Positions 1 through 8,806 of a stretch of DNA of 32,392 nucleotides are shown one piece after another. Under the pieces are notes generated by a model. That model searched no databases, was not told the origin of the DNA, and saw only the letters and a program-made list of their open reading frames with translations. A program made the translations under genes and the position numbers. Positions within the stretch are counted from its first letter, which is position 1. Each line of letters begins with the position of its first letter. The stretch spans positions 1 through 32,392 of the forward strand of contig SVOP01000010.1 of the NCBI GenBank assembly GCA_015066325.1. Direction: 5' to 3'. The stretch is from Oscillospiraceae bacterium. GTDB taxonomy: Bacteria > Bacillota > Clostridia > Oscillospirales > Acutalibacteraceae.

Positions 1-331
1 TACCCCAGGCATCATATTCATATCTTGCAATACATTCGCCGGTGTTTTTGTAAATAGCAAGCACATCACCACGACGGTTTGTTGCGGTATACAGGTTATT
101 TCCGTTATACTCAATACCTGTAAGATAACCGTTGCTGTCATAATAGAAATAAAGCTTAGTGCCGTCACTGCGTTCTTCATAATGCAGATTGCCGTTAACA
201 TAGAAATATTTTGAGGTTACACCGTTAACAGTTTTAGAGGACCTTAAACCATTGGAATCGTATTTATAGCTTATTGCAGTATCACCTTTAGAATAGCTTG
301 TTAACTGTCTGCCATTCCAAGTAAGACTTGC
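1..331 (-). pseudogene. RHS/YD-repeat protein fragment, 5'-truncated; 3' portion continues beyond the window edge
   Basis: Minus-strand frame (codons ending at position 2) translates to SLTWNGRQLTSYSKGDTAISYKYDSNGLRSSKTVNGVTSKYFYVNGNLHYEERSDGTKLYFYYDSNGYLTGIEYNGNNLYTATNRRGDVLAIYKNTGECIARYEYDAW, with typical YD-repeat and RHS-core motifs (GDVLAIY..GE.IARYEYDAWG). The frame is open only back to a TGA at 368-370 with no ATG; similarity stops where the repeat at 332 begins. Confidence 0.75.
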
Positions 332-515
332 TCTCACAAGGGACGGTTCTGTGTGTTCTTTGTGTTCTCACAAGGGACGGTTCTGTGATTGGGTTGTTTT
401 GTACCAAAAACCGCCCCTGATTTTTAAGTTTTAAAAGGTTGAAAAGCCTTGAAACACAAGGGATTATGGCTCAATCATAAAACCGTCCCCTGATTGGTAT
501 CACCTGATTGGTTCT
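332..515. repeat. Cluster of REP-like GGGACGGTT / AACCGTCCC repeats
   Basis: Exact 22-nt direct repeat TCTCACAAGGGACGGTTCTGTG at 332-353 and 366-387. Inverted, slightly diverged copies AAAACCGCCCCTGATT (407-422) and AAAACCGTCCCCTGATT (479-495), followed by GGTTCTTTGTCCCCC. Confidence 0.75.
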
Positions 516-598
516 TTGTCCCCCATCTTCTTTATTGACTAATTCAATTATATTCTACTGCGACAGATATTTCAAGAGCTTTTCAATTTAAAATTCAA

Positions 599-622
599 GG
601 GCGATTTCCGAAGAAATCGCCC
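599..622 (-). terminator. Intrinsic terminator hairpin at end of the rlmN-stp-prkC-rsgA-spoVM segment, probably bidirectional
   Basis: Perfect 10-bp stem GGGCGATTTC / GAAATCGCCC. On the minus strand the loop is TTCG closed by C-G (stable cUUCGg tetraloop). Minus 3' flank TTGAATTTT; plus 3' flank CTTTTATTTATT. Confidence 0.75.
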
Positions 623-629
623 CTTTTAT

Positions 630-707
630 TTATTCGTCTTTTATACCAAACATCAACTTAAGAAAGCCTCTTAAAAACTTTGGACTGCGACATACAACAA
701 CTTTCAC
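630..707 (-). CDS. spoVM: Stage V sporulation protein SpoVM (25 aa), GTG start
   Basis: GTG AAA GTT GTT GTA TGT CGC AGT CCA AAG TTT TTA AGA GGC TTT CTT AAG TTG ATG TTT GGT ATA AAA GAC GAA TAA = MKVVVCRSPKFLRGFLKLMFGIKDE. Matches recalled B. subtilis SpoVM (MKFYTIKLPKFLGGIVRAMLGSFRKD) in length, Pro9, PKFLxG and MxG. AAGGAG SD at 717-722, 9 nt before GTG. Lies downstream of rsgA as in Bacillus. Not in supplied ORF track. Confidence 0.9.
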   Translation of the reverse strand: MKVVVCRSPKFLRGFLKLMFGIKDE

Positions 708-760
708 AATGCACCACTCCTTATGTATTTGTTACATAATATGAGTGAGTTTTAAAAATG

Positions 761-1648
761 TTACAGTTGCCATTCTTTTAAGTCTTTCACTTCGTTATAC
801 ATTGCAACATAATTATTATGCCTGCTTTGGTGTATAACTCCATCTTTAAGAGCATCTAAAATGCAACAACCTTTTTCAACAGTATGGGAGCAGCTTGAAA
901 ATTTACATTTACCAAGATATTCACTGAATTCAGGAAAACAAAAAGGCAAGTTTTCTTTAACAATAATCTCACTGCTCTGCTCGATATCAAGGGAAGAAAA
1001 ACCGGGAGTATCTGCTACAAGACCGTTTCCGATATGATAAAGAGTGACCTCTCTTGTGGTATGGCGTCCGCGACCCAATTTATCGCTTACCTCGCCTGTT
1101 GCAAGAGAAAAGCGTTCGTCAATGCAATTCAAAAGAGATGATTTACCAACACCCGTATTCCCGGTGAAAACGGTAACACCTTCCCCTATCATTGCTTTGA
1201 CTTTTTCAACACCCTCACCTGTTTTGCAACAAACAGAAGCAACATCTATACCGGCTTTTGTATAAACCTCTTCGAGCTCACCTGTATCGCCTAAATCGCT
1301 TTTCGAGAAAACAACACAAGGCTTTATACCCTTATCCACAGCTATTGCGGTTAATTTATCAATAACCAGAAGGCTCGGAACAGGCTCTTTTACAGATGAA
1401 ACTATTATAAGAGTATCAATATTTGCTACGGGTGGCCTTAAAAGAAAATTCTTTCTCTCGTGAATTTCATCAATAGTATTCTCTCTGTCCTGACGGACTG
1501 TTATTGTTACATTATCACCCGCAAGAGGTGTGATTTTTTTCTTTCTGAATGCACCTCTTGCCTTACATTCAAAAACCTCTCCGGCGGCTTCTACATAATA
1601 GAAACCGCCGATGCCTTTAATTATTATTCCATCTATTACTTTTTCCAT
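761..1648 (-). CDS. rsgA: Ribosome small subunit-dependent GTPase A
   Basis: 295-aa ORF; circularly permuted GTPase motifs (FSKSD, GNTGVGKSSLLN, DTPGF) and C-terminal CxxxxCxH...C zinc motif. Confidence 0.95.
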   Translation of the reverse strand: MEKVIDGIIIKGIGGFYYVEAAGEVFECKARGAFRKKKITPLAGDNVTITVRQDRENTIDEIHERKNFLLRPPVANIDTLIIVSSVKEPVPSLLVIDKLTAIAVDKGIKPCVVFSKSDLGDTGELEEVYTKAGIDVASVCCKTGEGVEKVKAMIGEGVTVFTGNTGVGKSSLLNCIDERFSLATGEVSDKLGRGRHTTREVTLYHIGNGLVADTPGFSSLDIEQSSEIIVKENLPFCFPEFSEYLGKCKFSSCSHTVEKGCCILDALKDGVIHQSRHNNYVAMYNEVKDLKEWQL

Positions 1649-1651
1649 AAA

Positions 1652-3919
1652 TCACTCTACCTGAGCATCTGTGCTGCTTTCTTCAGGAAGTGTGGTCTGT
1701 GTTGTTTCAGTAACTTCCTTTCTTGAAACAGTGAGAACAATAGAAGTTGTTTTATCCAGGTTAGGTGCTGTTGAGTACGCGGGTGATTGATTAATTACAG
1801 TACCCTCTTTTTCAAAGCTTTCCTCATATTTCACAGTAACATTCTTATAACCTAAGCTGTTAAGAGTGTTAACCGCCTCAGTCTCCGTAAGACCCATTAC
1901 ATCTGCATAAAACGCAACATCATATGTCTTCTCTTTGGTGAATTTAGCAGGTTCTCTTGTAAAATCGACAGTTGCTTCATAGAAAACTGCATCATTGAGA
2001 TAAACAACAACCTGTGAATCTCTTTCACTACCACTCACAGATAAAGCGTAAGAACTATTTATAGAGCTATTAATAGTTTCTGTTTTAATAAGCTCATTAT
2101 CTAAATAAACCCTTACGGAAATGCTTCCTGCTTTCGGAAGATTTATTGTTTTTGTTGCATTAACAAGACCTGAGCTGACAGTTAAAACAACTGTATCACC
2201 TTCTCTTACGGGAGAACCATCCGCAGGTGATTGGCTGAGAACATAGTCTTTCTCAACATTACTGTCAGCACTTTCAACCTTATAAAGCACCAAGCCGTTT
2301 TCTTCAAGAATCTCTTTAGCATCTTCAAGAGATTTCCCTTCTAATTTCGGCATTTTAAAAAGCTCACCTGCAGCTGTATCAGCAGCATAATAAATGGTAA
2401 TGGTTGAGCCAACGGCAACAGTTGTGTTTGCTGCGGGATCTGTTCTTATTACCTGACCTACAGCAACAGTTTCATCTTCAGTTGGAACAACTGCCACATT
2501 AAAGCCCATTCTCTCAAGAGCATCACTTGCTTCTCTATAGTTTTTACCGGCAAAATCAGGAATCACCTGACCTTCTCCCGCTTTTGCAACATAGAGAATT
2601 ATTGTTGAACCTTCGGGAACCTCGGTACCAGCTTTAGGGTCCTGGTCATAAACACTGCCTTCTGTAGCATCTGAAAACGAAGCATAATACACTTCAAAAT
2701 TATATTTTTCTTTGTATTCTTCATTATCTTTTATTTCAAGTTCATAGTTCATTCCAACAAAGCTATCAACCTCAATATTTTTATTCCCGAAAAGCTTTAC
2801 ACCTAAAAGAATTAATACAAACAAAACCACTGCAACAACAGCACCTGCAATAATAGGTTTTTTGTTTATATTTTTGTTCTGAACATCCTGTATCGGAATT
2901 TCGTCGTCACCGGAGAGTTCAGATACTTTCTTTTTCACATCCGCAGTGGGTACAACAGGTTCAAATTTATCTGTAATTTCTTCTCTTTCAGCTTTTACAA
3001 CAGGGATTGTTCTTGTTTTCTCCTGAATTTTACCAATAGGACGAGTTGCATCTAAATCTTCAGAGTAAGACTGATAATCAAATTTGATATTTGGATTTCT
3101 TTTCAATTCTTCTAAATCCATAAGCACTTCTGCGGCGCTCTGATAACGCTCTCTTGTGCTTTTCTGCATTGCTTTCATTGTTATCTGCTCGAAGCCTACA
3201 GGGATTTTAGAATTTATTGTTCTCGGTGGTTGTGCCTCACTATTAACCTGCATAAGTGCAACACTTACCGCATTATCCGCGTCAAAGGGCAGCTTACCTG
3301 TAAGCATTTCATAAAGCATTATACCAACAGAATAAATATCCGCTTTCTCATCGGTAAGCTCACCTTTAGCTTGTTCAGGGCTTATGTAGTGAACCGAGCC
3401 AATTGCTTTTTCAGTAACGGTACGGCTTTCGCTATGGCTGAATCTTGCAATACCAAAGTCTGCAACCTTAATTGTTCCGTTTTCAAGAAGCATAATATTC
3501 TGAGGCTTAACATCTCTGTGCACAACACCTTTATCGTGGGCGTGCTGAAGGGCACGAAGAATCTGAATGATAAAGAACAATGCTTCGTTCCAATCAATAG
3601 CACCACGTTTTTCAATATATTCCTTGAGTGTTATACCCTCAATATACTCCATTACAATATACTGCAATCTGTCGCCAAAGCTAACATCATAAACCTTAAC
3701 AATATTAGGATGTGACAAAACTGCAATTGCTTTGGATTCGTTTTTAAATCTGCGACGAAATTCTTCATTTGCAAGGTATTCTTCTTTAAGAACCTTTACA
3801 GCAACAATTCTGTCATCAATGTTGTCGTATGCCTTATATACAACCGCCATACCGCCAACGCCGATAACATCCTGAATTTCATATCTTCCGTCAAGTCTTT
3901 TTCCTACATAATTTTCCAT
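1652..3919 (-). CDS. prkC: Ser/Thr protein kinase with C-terminal PASTA repeats (PrkC/Stk1 family)
   Basis: Kinase motifs (GVGGMAVVYKA, VVHRDVKPQNIML, DFGIAR), one TM helix (IIAGAVVAVVLFVLILLGV), extracellular PASTA repeats; adjacent PP2C gene. Confidence 0.95.
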   Translation of the reverse strand: MENYVGKRLDGRYEIQDVIGVGGMAVVYKAYDNIDDRIVAVKVLKEEYLANEEFRRRFKNESKAIAVLSHPNIVKVYDVSFGDRLQYIVMEYIEGITLKEYIEKRGAIDWNEALFFIIQILRALQHAHDKGVVHRDVKPQNIMLLENGTIKVADFGIARFSHSESRTVTEKAIGSVHYISPEQAKGELTDEKADIYSVGIMLYEMLTGKLPFDADNAVSVALMQVNSEAQPPRTINSKIPVGFEQITMKAMQKSTRERYQSAAEVLMDLEELKRNPNIKFDYQSYSEDLDATRPIGKIQEKTRTIPVVKAEREEITDKFEPVVPTADVKKKVSELSGDDEIPIQDVQNKNINKKPIIAGAVVAVVLFVLILLGVKLFGNKNIEVDSFVGMNYELEIKDNEEYKEKYNFEVYYASFSDATEGSVYDQDPKAGTEVPEGSTIILYVAKAGEGQVIPDFAGKNYREASDALERMGFNVAVVPTEDETVAVGQVIRTDPAANTTVAVGSTITIYYAADTAAGELFKMPKLEGKSLEDAKEILEENGLVLYKVESADSNVEKDYVLSQSPADGSPVREGDTVVLTVSSGLVNATKTINLPKAGSISVRVYLDNELIKTETINSSINSSYALSVSGSERDSQVVVYLNDAVFYEATVDFTREPAKFTKEKTYDVAFYADVMGLTETEAVNTLNSLGYKNVTVKYEESFEKEGTVINQSPAYSTAPNLDKTTSIVLTVSRKEVTETTQTTLPEESSTDAQVE

Positions 3920-3921
3920 AC

Positions 3922-4650
3922 TTACTCTCCTTGAGCCAAAATAACAACAGTTACATTATCACGCCCACCTGTGCTATTTGCCGTTTCTACAAGTTTTTCG
4001 GTTGAAGAATCACCGTATTCTTTAACTGTTTTTAATATATCAGCATCAGAAACATAACCATTAAGTCCATCTGTGCAAATAAGTAATTTATCATTATTAT
4101 TTATATCAACAATATCAATTTCAACATCTACAATATGCTCAATACCGACTGCTCTTGTTATAATATTTCTGTCGGGATGAATGGTTGCTTCTTCTTCGGT
4201 TATTTTACCTGTATCAATAAGCAACTGAACAAAAGAGTGGTCTTTGGTGATTGATTTGATTTCATCATTTATAAGATAAGCTCTACTGTCACCAACATGT
4301 GCAATAATTGCAATATTGCCCGAAACAAGAACTGCCACAACAGTTGTACCCATCCCTTTTAACTCAAGGTTTTCTTGAGATTGCTTGAATACTGCTGAAT
4401 TAGCGGCATTAATTGCTGTTGTTAAAAGGTTTTTTGCGCTACTTATGTTCATATTTTTGCGATAGCCTCTTTTAATGGCTTCCGAAACCTTTTCAACACA
4501 AATTGAACTTGCTACCTGACCACCGGAAACACCGCCCATTCCGTCACAAACAACTGCCCAGCAATCAGCATCATCAAAGCTGCCAAAGCAAAAAGCATCC
4601 TGGTTAGTTTCACGAACAAGACCAATATCTGTTTTCCCAAAAATCTTCAC
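3922..4650 (-). CDS. PP2C-family protein phosphatase (PrpC/Stp), GTG start
   Basis: Motifs TDIGLVRETNQDAF, CDGMGGVSGG, HVGDSRAYL, CTDGLNGYVSD, GGRDNVTVV; upstream of PASTA kinase. Confidence 0.95.
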   Translation of the reverse strand: MKIFGKTDIGLVRETNQDAFCFGSFDDADCWAVVCDGMGGVSGGQVASSICVEKVSEAIKRGYRKNMNISSAKNLLTTAINAANSAVFKQSQENLELKGMGTTVVAVLVSGNIAIIAHVGDSRAYLINDEIKSITKDHSFVQLLIDTGKITEEEATIHPDRNIITRAVGIEHIVDVEIDIVDINNNDKLLICTDGLNGYVSDADILKTVKEYGDSSTEKLVETANSTGGRDNVTVVILAQGE

Positions 4651-4730
4651 GGTGTTTCACTCCTTTCAAGAGTTTTAACGATGTTACTGAGAAAAGTGAC
4701 TGTATTAAACCATATTTGGTTCGAATTCAT

Positions 4731-5774
4731 TCACTCTATATCTTCTTTCATTTTTTCCCGTCTTAACTGACCGCAGGAAGCATTTATATCAGAACCGAGC
4801 GTTCGGCGTATTGTTACCGTATGCCCTGCTCTTTCAAGTATTTTTTTAAAATTCTGAATATCGTTGTCACTGCTTCTTTCGTGACCTTTTTCAGGAACCT
4901 CATTAGCAGGAATAAGGTTTATATGGCAAAGAATGCCTTTTAACTTTACGCCTAATTCCCTTGCACATTCGGGTGTATCGTTAACACCTTTCATCATTGC
5001 GTATTCGAATGAGATTCGCCTTGATGTTTTATCGCCATAGGTTTTACAAGCTCTAAGAAGCTCATCTACATTCCAGGATTTATTAACAGGCATTATTTTT
5101 GAGCGGATTTCATCATTGGGCGCATGAAGAGAAACAGATAAAGTAAGCTGTAAATCTCGGTCAAGCAAATCGTAAATCCTCGGCACAATTCCGCTTGTAG
5201 AAAGCGAAATATGCCTCATACCGATATTAAGCCCCTTTTCATCGCTTACAAGCTCTAAAAAGCGCATTACATTATCAAAATTATCAAGAGGCTCACCCAT
5301 TCCCATTAACACAATACGGGAAATTCGCAGACCCAAATCTCTTTGAGCGGCATAAATCTGCCCAAGAATTTCCGATGGAGCTAACTGACGCTTGAAGCCT
5401 CCGATACCCGATGCACAGAAGGCACACCCCATTTTACAACCGACCTGAGTTGAAACACATATTGTGTGACCATATTTATAATCCATAACCACACATTCAA
5501 GATATTCTCCATCAGGCAAAGAATACAGGTATTTTACCGTATTATCATACCGCGAAACAAGTTTTTTTTCAATAGCACAAGTAAAAATGACAAAATTGTC
5601 ATTTAATTTAGCTATTAAATCCTTTGAAATATTGGTCATTTCCTCAAATGATGCAACACATTTTTTATGTAACCAATCATAAACCTGAGTTGCTCTGAAT
5701 TTTGGAAGTCCCATTTCTTTAAATTCTGAAGAAAGCTCTTCAAAATTCATTGAAACAATATCTTTTTTCTCCAT
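4731..5774 (-). CDS. rlmN: Dual-specificity 23S rRNA/tRNA adenine-C2 methyltransferase RlmN
   Basis: Radical-SAM motif CKMGCAFCASG, GMGEPLDN, SLHAPND, C-terminal DINASCGQLR. Confidence 0.96.
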   Translation of the reverse strand: MEKKDIVSMNFEELSSEFKEMGLPKFRATQVYDWLHKKCVASFEEMTNISKDLIAKLNDNFVIFTCAIEKKLVSRYDNTVKYLYSLPDGEYLECVVMDYKYGHTICVSTQVGCKMGCAFCASGIGGFKRQLAPSEILGQIYAAQRDLGLRISRIVLMGMGEPLDNFDNVMRFLELVSDEKGLNIGMRHISLSTSGIVPRIYDLLDRDLQLTLSVSLHAPNDEIRSKIMPVNKSWNVDELLRACKTYGDKTSRRISFEYAMMKGVNDTPECARELGVKLKGILCHINLIPANEVPEKGHERSSDNDIQNFKKILERAGHTVTIRRTLGSDINASCGQLRREKMKEDIE

Positions 5775-5776
5775 AA

Positions 5777-7090
5777 TTACCTTCTTTGAAAAGCGGCAAT
5801 AAAAAAGCCGTCACAATTATTTTTATGCGGAAAAAGGGTTAAATAATCACCCTCATCAACTGCCCTTTCTATATGGGGCAAAACCTTAACAGAATAAAAA
5901 TCTGCATTATCTTTTAAAAAAGCGTCGCAAATTTTTCTATTCTCGTTAGGATTAACAGAACAAGTAGAATAAATAAGTCTGCCACCGCTTTTAACATATT
6001 TTGAAGATGTTTCAAGAATCTGCCGTTGAATTGGCAATAAGCTTTTTGTATCATCAAGTTTTTTATATTTTATTTCAGGCTTTTTACCAATTATGCCAAG
6101 ACCTGAACAAGGAACATCACAAAGAACTCTGTCCATCCGAGGTAAATCTTCATTAAAAACAGTTGCATCATTTACAAAGGGCCTAACACAGCTTAAGCCA
6201 AGTCGCTCTGCTCCGCTTTTTATTAAATCTGTTCTTTGTGAATAAACATCACAGGAATAAAGAGTTCCTTTATTTTCCATATATTGTGCAGCAGTAAAGG
6301 TTTTACCACCTGGTGCTGCGCAAACATCAACGGCATTCGCTCCGGGGAACAATTCAAGAGCTTCAACACAAAGCTGAGATGACAAATCCTCTACATGAAA
6401 AAGTCCTTTTTTGAAGCTTTCAAGGTTATAAACCGCATTATTAATTTCTATTTTCAAAGCATTCTCTAAATATGTATCGAACACTTTCACATTTTCTCTT
6501 ATTAATATTTCTTTTAATTCTTTGGTTGTTGTTGTTTTAACTGTATTTACTCTGATAAAAATCTCTTTTGGCTCTAAAGATGCTTTAAGAAATTCTTCCG
6601 TATTCTCTTTTCCGTAATGGTGAATTAAAAACTTAACCGAATCCTCGGGCATTGAATAAGTAACGGATATTTTTTCCGTTTCACTTGAAATATTTTTGTA
6701 ATCTAATCCATTTAGTCCTATTTTTCTTAAAACTGCATTAACAAGACCTGATGCAAATTCACATTTATTATTTTTTGCAAGTTTTACGCTTTCATTTACA
6801 GCAGCACTCTGAGGAATTTTATCCATATAAAGAAGCTGATAAGCACCCAATCTCAGAACGGTGAGTATTTCTGTTTTCTTTACAGGCTTTGAAAGATACT
6901 GTGAAATTGCATAATCAAGGGTTATTTTTCTTTCAGTAACACCATAAACAAGGCGGGAAATAAAAGCACAATCAGTGCTGTCAGGATTATACATCTTAAC
7001 AGCACTGTCTATTGCAAGGTTTGAATAAGCTTCGTCAACCTCAATTTTCAAAAGTATCTCGTAGGCGATTTGCCTTGCGGATTTACTCAT
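5777..7090 (-). CDS. rsmB: 16S rRNA cytosine-967 C5-methyltransferase RsmB
   Basis: NusB-like N-terminus; CAAPGGKTF, DVPCSGLGIIGKKPEIK, STCSVNPNEN motifs. Confidence 0.95.
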   Translation of the reverse strand: MSKSARQIAYEILLKIEVDEAYSNLAIDSAVKMYNPDSTDCAFISRLVYGVTERKITLDYAISQYLSKPVKKTEILTVLRLGAYQLLYMDKIPQSAAVNESVKLAKNNKCEFASGLVNAVLRKIGLNGLDYKNISSETEKISVTYSMPEDSVKFLIHHYGKENTEEFLKASLEPKEIFIRVNTVKTTTTKELKEILIRENVKVFDTYLENALKIEINNAVYNLESFKKGLFHVEDLSSQLCVEALELFPGANAVDVCAAPGGKTFTAAQYMENKGTLYSCDVYSQRTDLIKSGAERLGLSCVRPFVNDATVFNEDLPRMDRVLCDVPCSGLGIIGKKPEIKYKKLDDTKSLLPIQRQILETSSKYVKSGGRLIYSTCSVNPNENRKICDAFLKDNADFYSVKVLPHIERAVDEGDYLTLFPHKNNCDGFFIAAFQRR

Positions 7091-7785
7091 CTTCTGTTTC
7101 TCCTACCGCCGTACAATAATACCAAACGCAAAATCTGGGCAATACTTGTTGCCAAAGCCGCAACGTAAGTCATAGCAGCCATTTTTAAAACCTTTGCCGC
7201 GCCATTTTTCTCTTCAAAGGAGAGGAGTCCGTTGGATTCAATAACACTTAACGCTCTTTTACTTGCATTGAACTCAACAGGCAAGGTAATTAACTGAAAA
7301 AGAGCTACAAAAGAGAAAAAGCCTATACCAATCCAAACAAGAGGTTCATAACCAAAAAGCACACCGGCTATAAGTAAGGGCATTGAAAGTGTTGAACCAA
7401 TATTACAAACGGGCAAAATAAGATTTCTTACTTTAATCGGAGCATAACTCTCAGCGTGCTGAGCCGCGTGACCCGCTTCATGACAAGCAACACCGACTGC
7501 AGCAATGGAAGAGCCGTTAAAGACACCGTCAGAAAGACGGATCACCTTGCTTCTCGGGTCGTAATGGTCGGAAAGCCTGCCACTCACGTGTTCAATAGCA
7601 ACATCATGAATGCCATAGTAACCAAGCACCATTTGCGCTGCCTGAGCGCCTGTTATATTACGAGCGTTTCCGATTTTTGAGTACTTTGCATAGGTTGATT
7701 TTAATTTAGCCTGAATGATAAGTGATGCAATAATTACGGGAACAACGATAATAATATAATAATAGTCAAAATAGAAAAATGGCAT
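7087..7785 (-). CDS. YugP-like zinc metallopeptidase
   Basis: GVACHEAGHAAQHAE (HExxH) plus TM segments. Start revised from 7800 to 7785: the GGAGG SD lies just upstream of ATGCCATTT (MPFFYF). ATGA overlap with rsmB. Confidence 0.9.
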   Translation of the reverse strand: MPFFYFDYYYIIIVVPVIIASLIIQAKLKSTYAKYSKIGNARNITGAQAAQMVLGYYGIHDVAIEHVSGRLSDHYDPRSKVIRLSDGVFNGSSIAAVGVACHEAGHAAQHAESYAPIKVRNLILPVCNIGSTLSMPLLIAGVLFGYEPLVWIGIGFFSFVALFQLITLPVEFNASKRALSVIESNGLLSFEEKNGAAKVLKMAAMTYVAALATSIAQILRLVLLYGGRRNRR

Positions 7786-7869
7786 TATATCAACCTCCAT
7801 TAAAATTTTCTTAACGATAATTCTATACCCATATATTTAATCAAACAAAAACGCTGTATTAACAAAATG

Positions 7870-8802
7870 TTAATTATTTAAAATTGTTCCGTCCGGAATG
7901 GGATGACCACGCAAAAAATCTGCAGCATTCATCCGTTTTTTGCCCTCGAACTGAACTTCTGAAACTACAATTGCTTTTCCGTCACCACAGAAAATTGCAA
8001 GTCCGTTTTTGAGAGCTTTAGTTTCCCCTGCTTTACCACCATTCAGTTCTTTTGAAATTGAAGAACCGAAAAGCTTTAAGGTCTTACCCTCAAGATAAGT
8101 TAATGCAACAGGCCATGGGTCAAGACCTCGAATCTGGTTATGAACCTCTTGAGCAGATTTACTAAAATCAACGGGTGACATTGTTTTATCAAGCATTGAA
8201 GCATAAGTGCTTTCTGCATCATTTTGCTTTTGTGGAATAATTTCACCATTTTCAAGAGCAACAAGAGTCTTGATAAGAAGCTCTGCGCCCATTGGAGCTA
8301 ATCTCTCAAAAAGCTCCCCTGCAGTTTCATTTTCACCGATTTTGGTTTTATCAACAAGAAGCATATCACCTGTATCAAGACCAACATCCATCTGCATAGA
8401 GGTTACGCCTGCATATTCTTCGCCATCAAGAACACAGCGTTGGATTGGTGCTGCACCTCTGTATTTGGGAAGAATAGAGCCGTGAATATTTATACAGCCA
8501 AATTTTGTATATTCAAGAAAATCCTTCGGTAAAATCTTTCCGTATGCAACAACCACAACTATATTGGGATTAAGTTCACGGAGTATCTCCATTCCTTCTC
8601 CGTTTTTTAGTGTTTGCGGTTGATAGACTTTTATACCAAAATTCTCCGCCTGAACTTTAACGGGCGGTGGAGTTAAAATTGCTTTTCTGCCAACGGGTTT
8701 ATCGGGTTGAGTAACAACTCCGCAAACATCATAACCATTATTAACAAGCGCTTTTAAAGGCTCAACCGCAAAATCGGGTGTACCCATATAAAGAACCTTC
8801 AT
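7870..8802 (-). CDS. fmt: Methionyl-tRNA formyltransferase
   Basis: MKVLYMGTPDFAVEPL, CINIHGSILPKYRGAAPIQ, MDVGLDTGDM. Start revised to MKVLYMG; upstream ORF extension runs into def. Confidence 0.95.
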   Translation of the reverse strand: MKVLYMGTPDFAVEPLKALVNNGYDVCGVVTQPDKPVGRKAILTPPPVKVQAENFGIKVYQPQTLKNGEGMEILRELNPNIVVVVAYGKILPKDFLEYTKFGCINIHGSILPKYRGAAPIQRCVLDGEEYAGVTSMQMDVGLDTGDMLLVDKTKIGENETAGELFERLAPMGAELLIKTLVALENGEIIPQKQNDAESTYASMLDKTMSPVDFSKSAQEVHNQIRGLDPWPVALTYLEGKTLKLFGSSISKELNGGKAGETKALKNGLAIFCGDGKAIVVSEVQFEGKKRMNAADFLRGHPIPDGTILNN

Positions 8803-8806
8803 TATT

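Noticed and set aside
332-387. Two exact 22-nt direct repeats as a possible CRISPR mini-array
   Set aside because: Only two copies with a 12-nt gap, further copies are inverted, and no cas genes; fits REP-like elements better.
722-741. TCATATT...CATAAGGA upstream of spoVM as a sigma-E promoter
   Set aside because: The putative -10 would overlap the SD, leaving the SD outside the transcript.
3230-3715. 161-aa plus-strand ORF antisense to prkC
   Set aside because: Lies opposite the kinase catalytic domain; no motif or clear SD.
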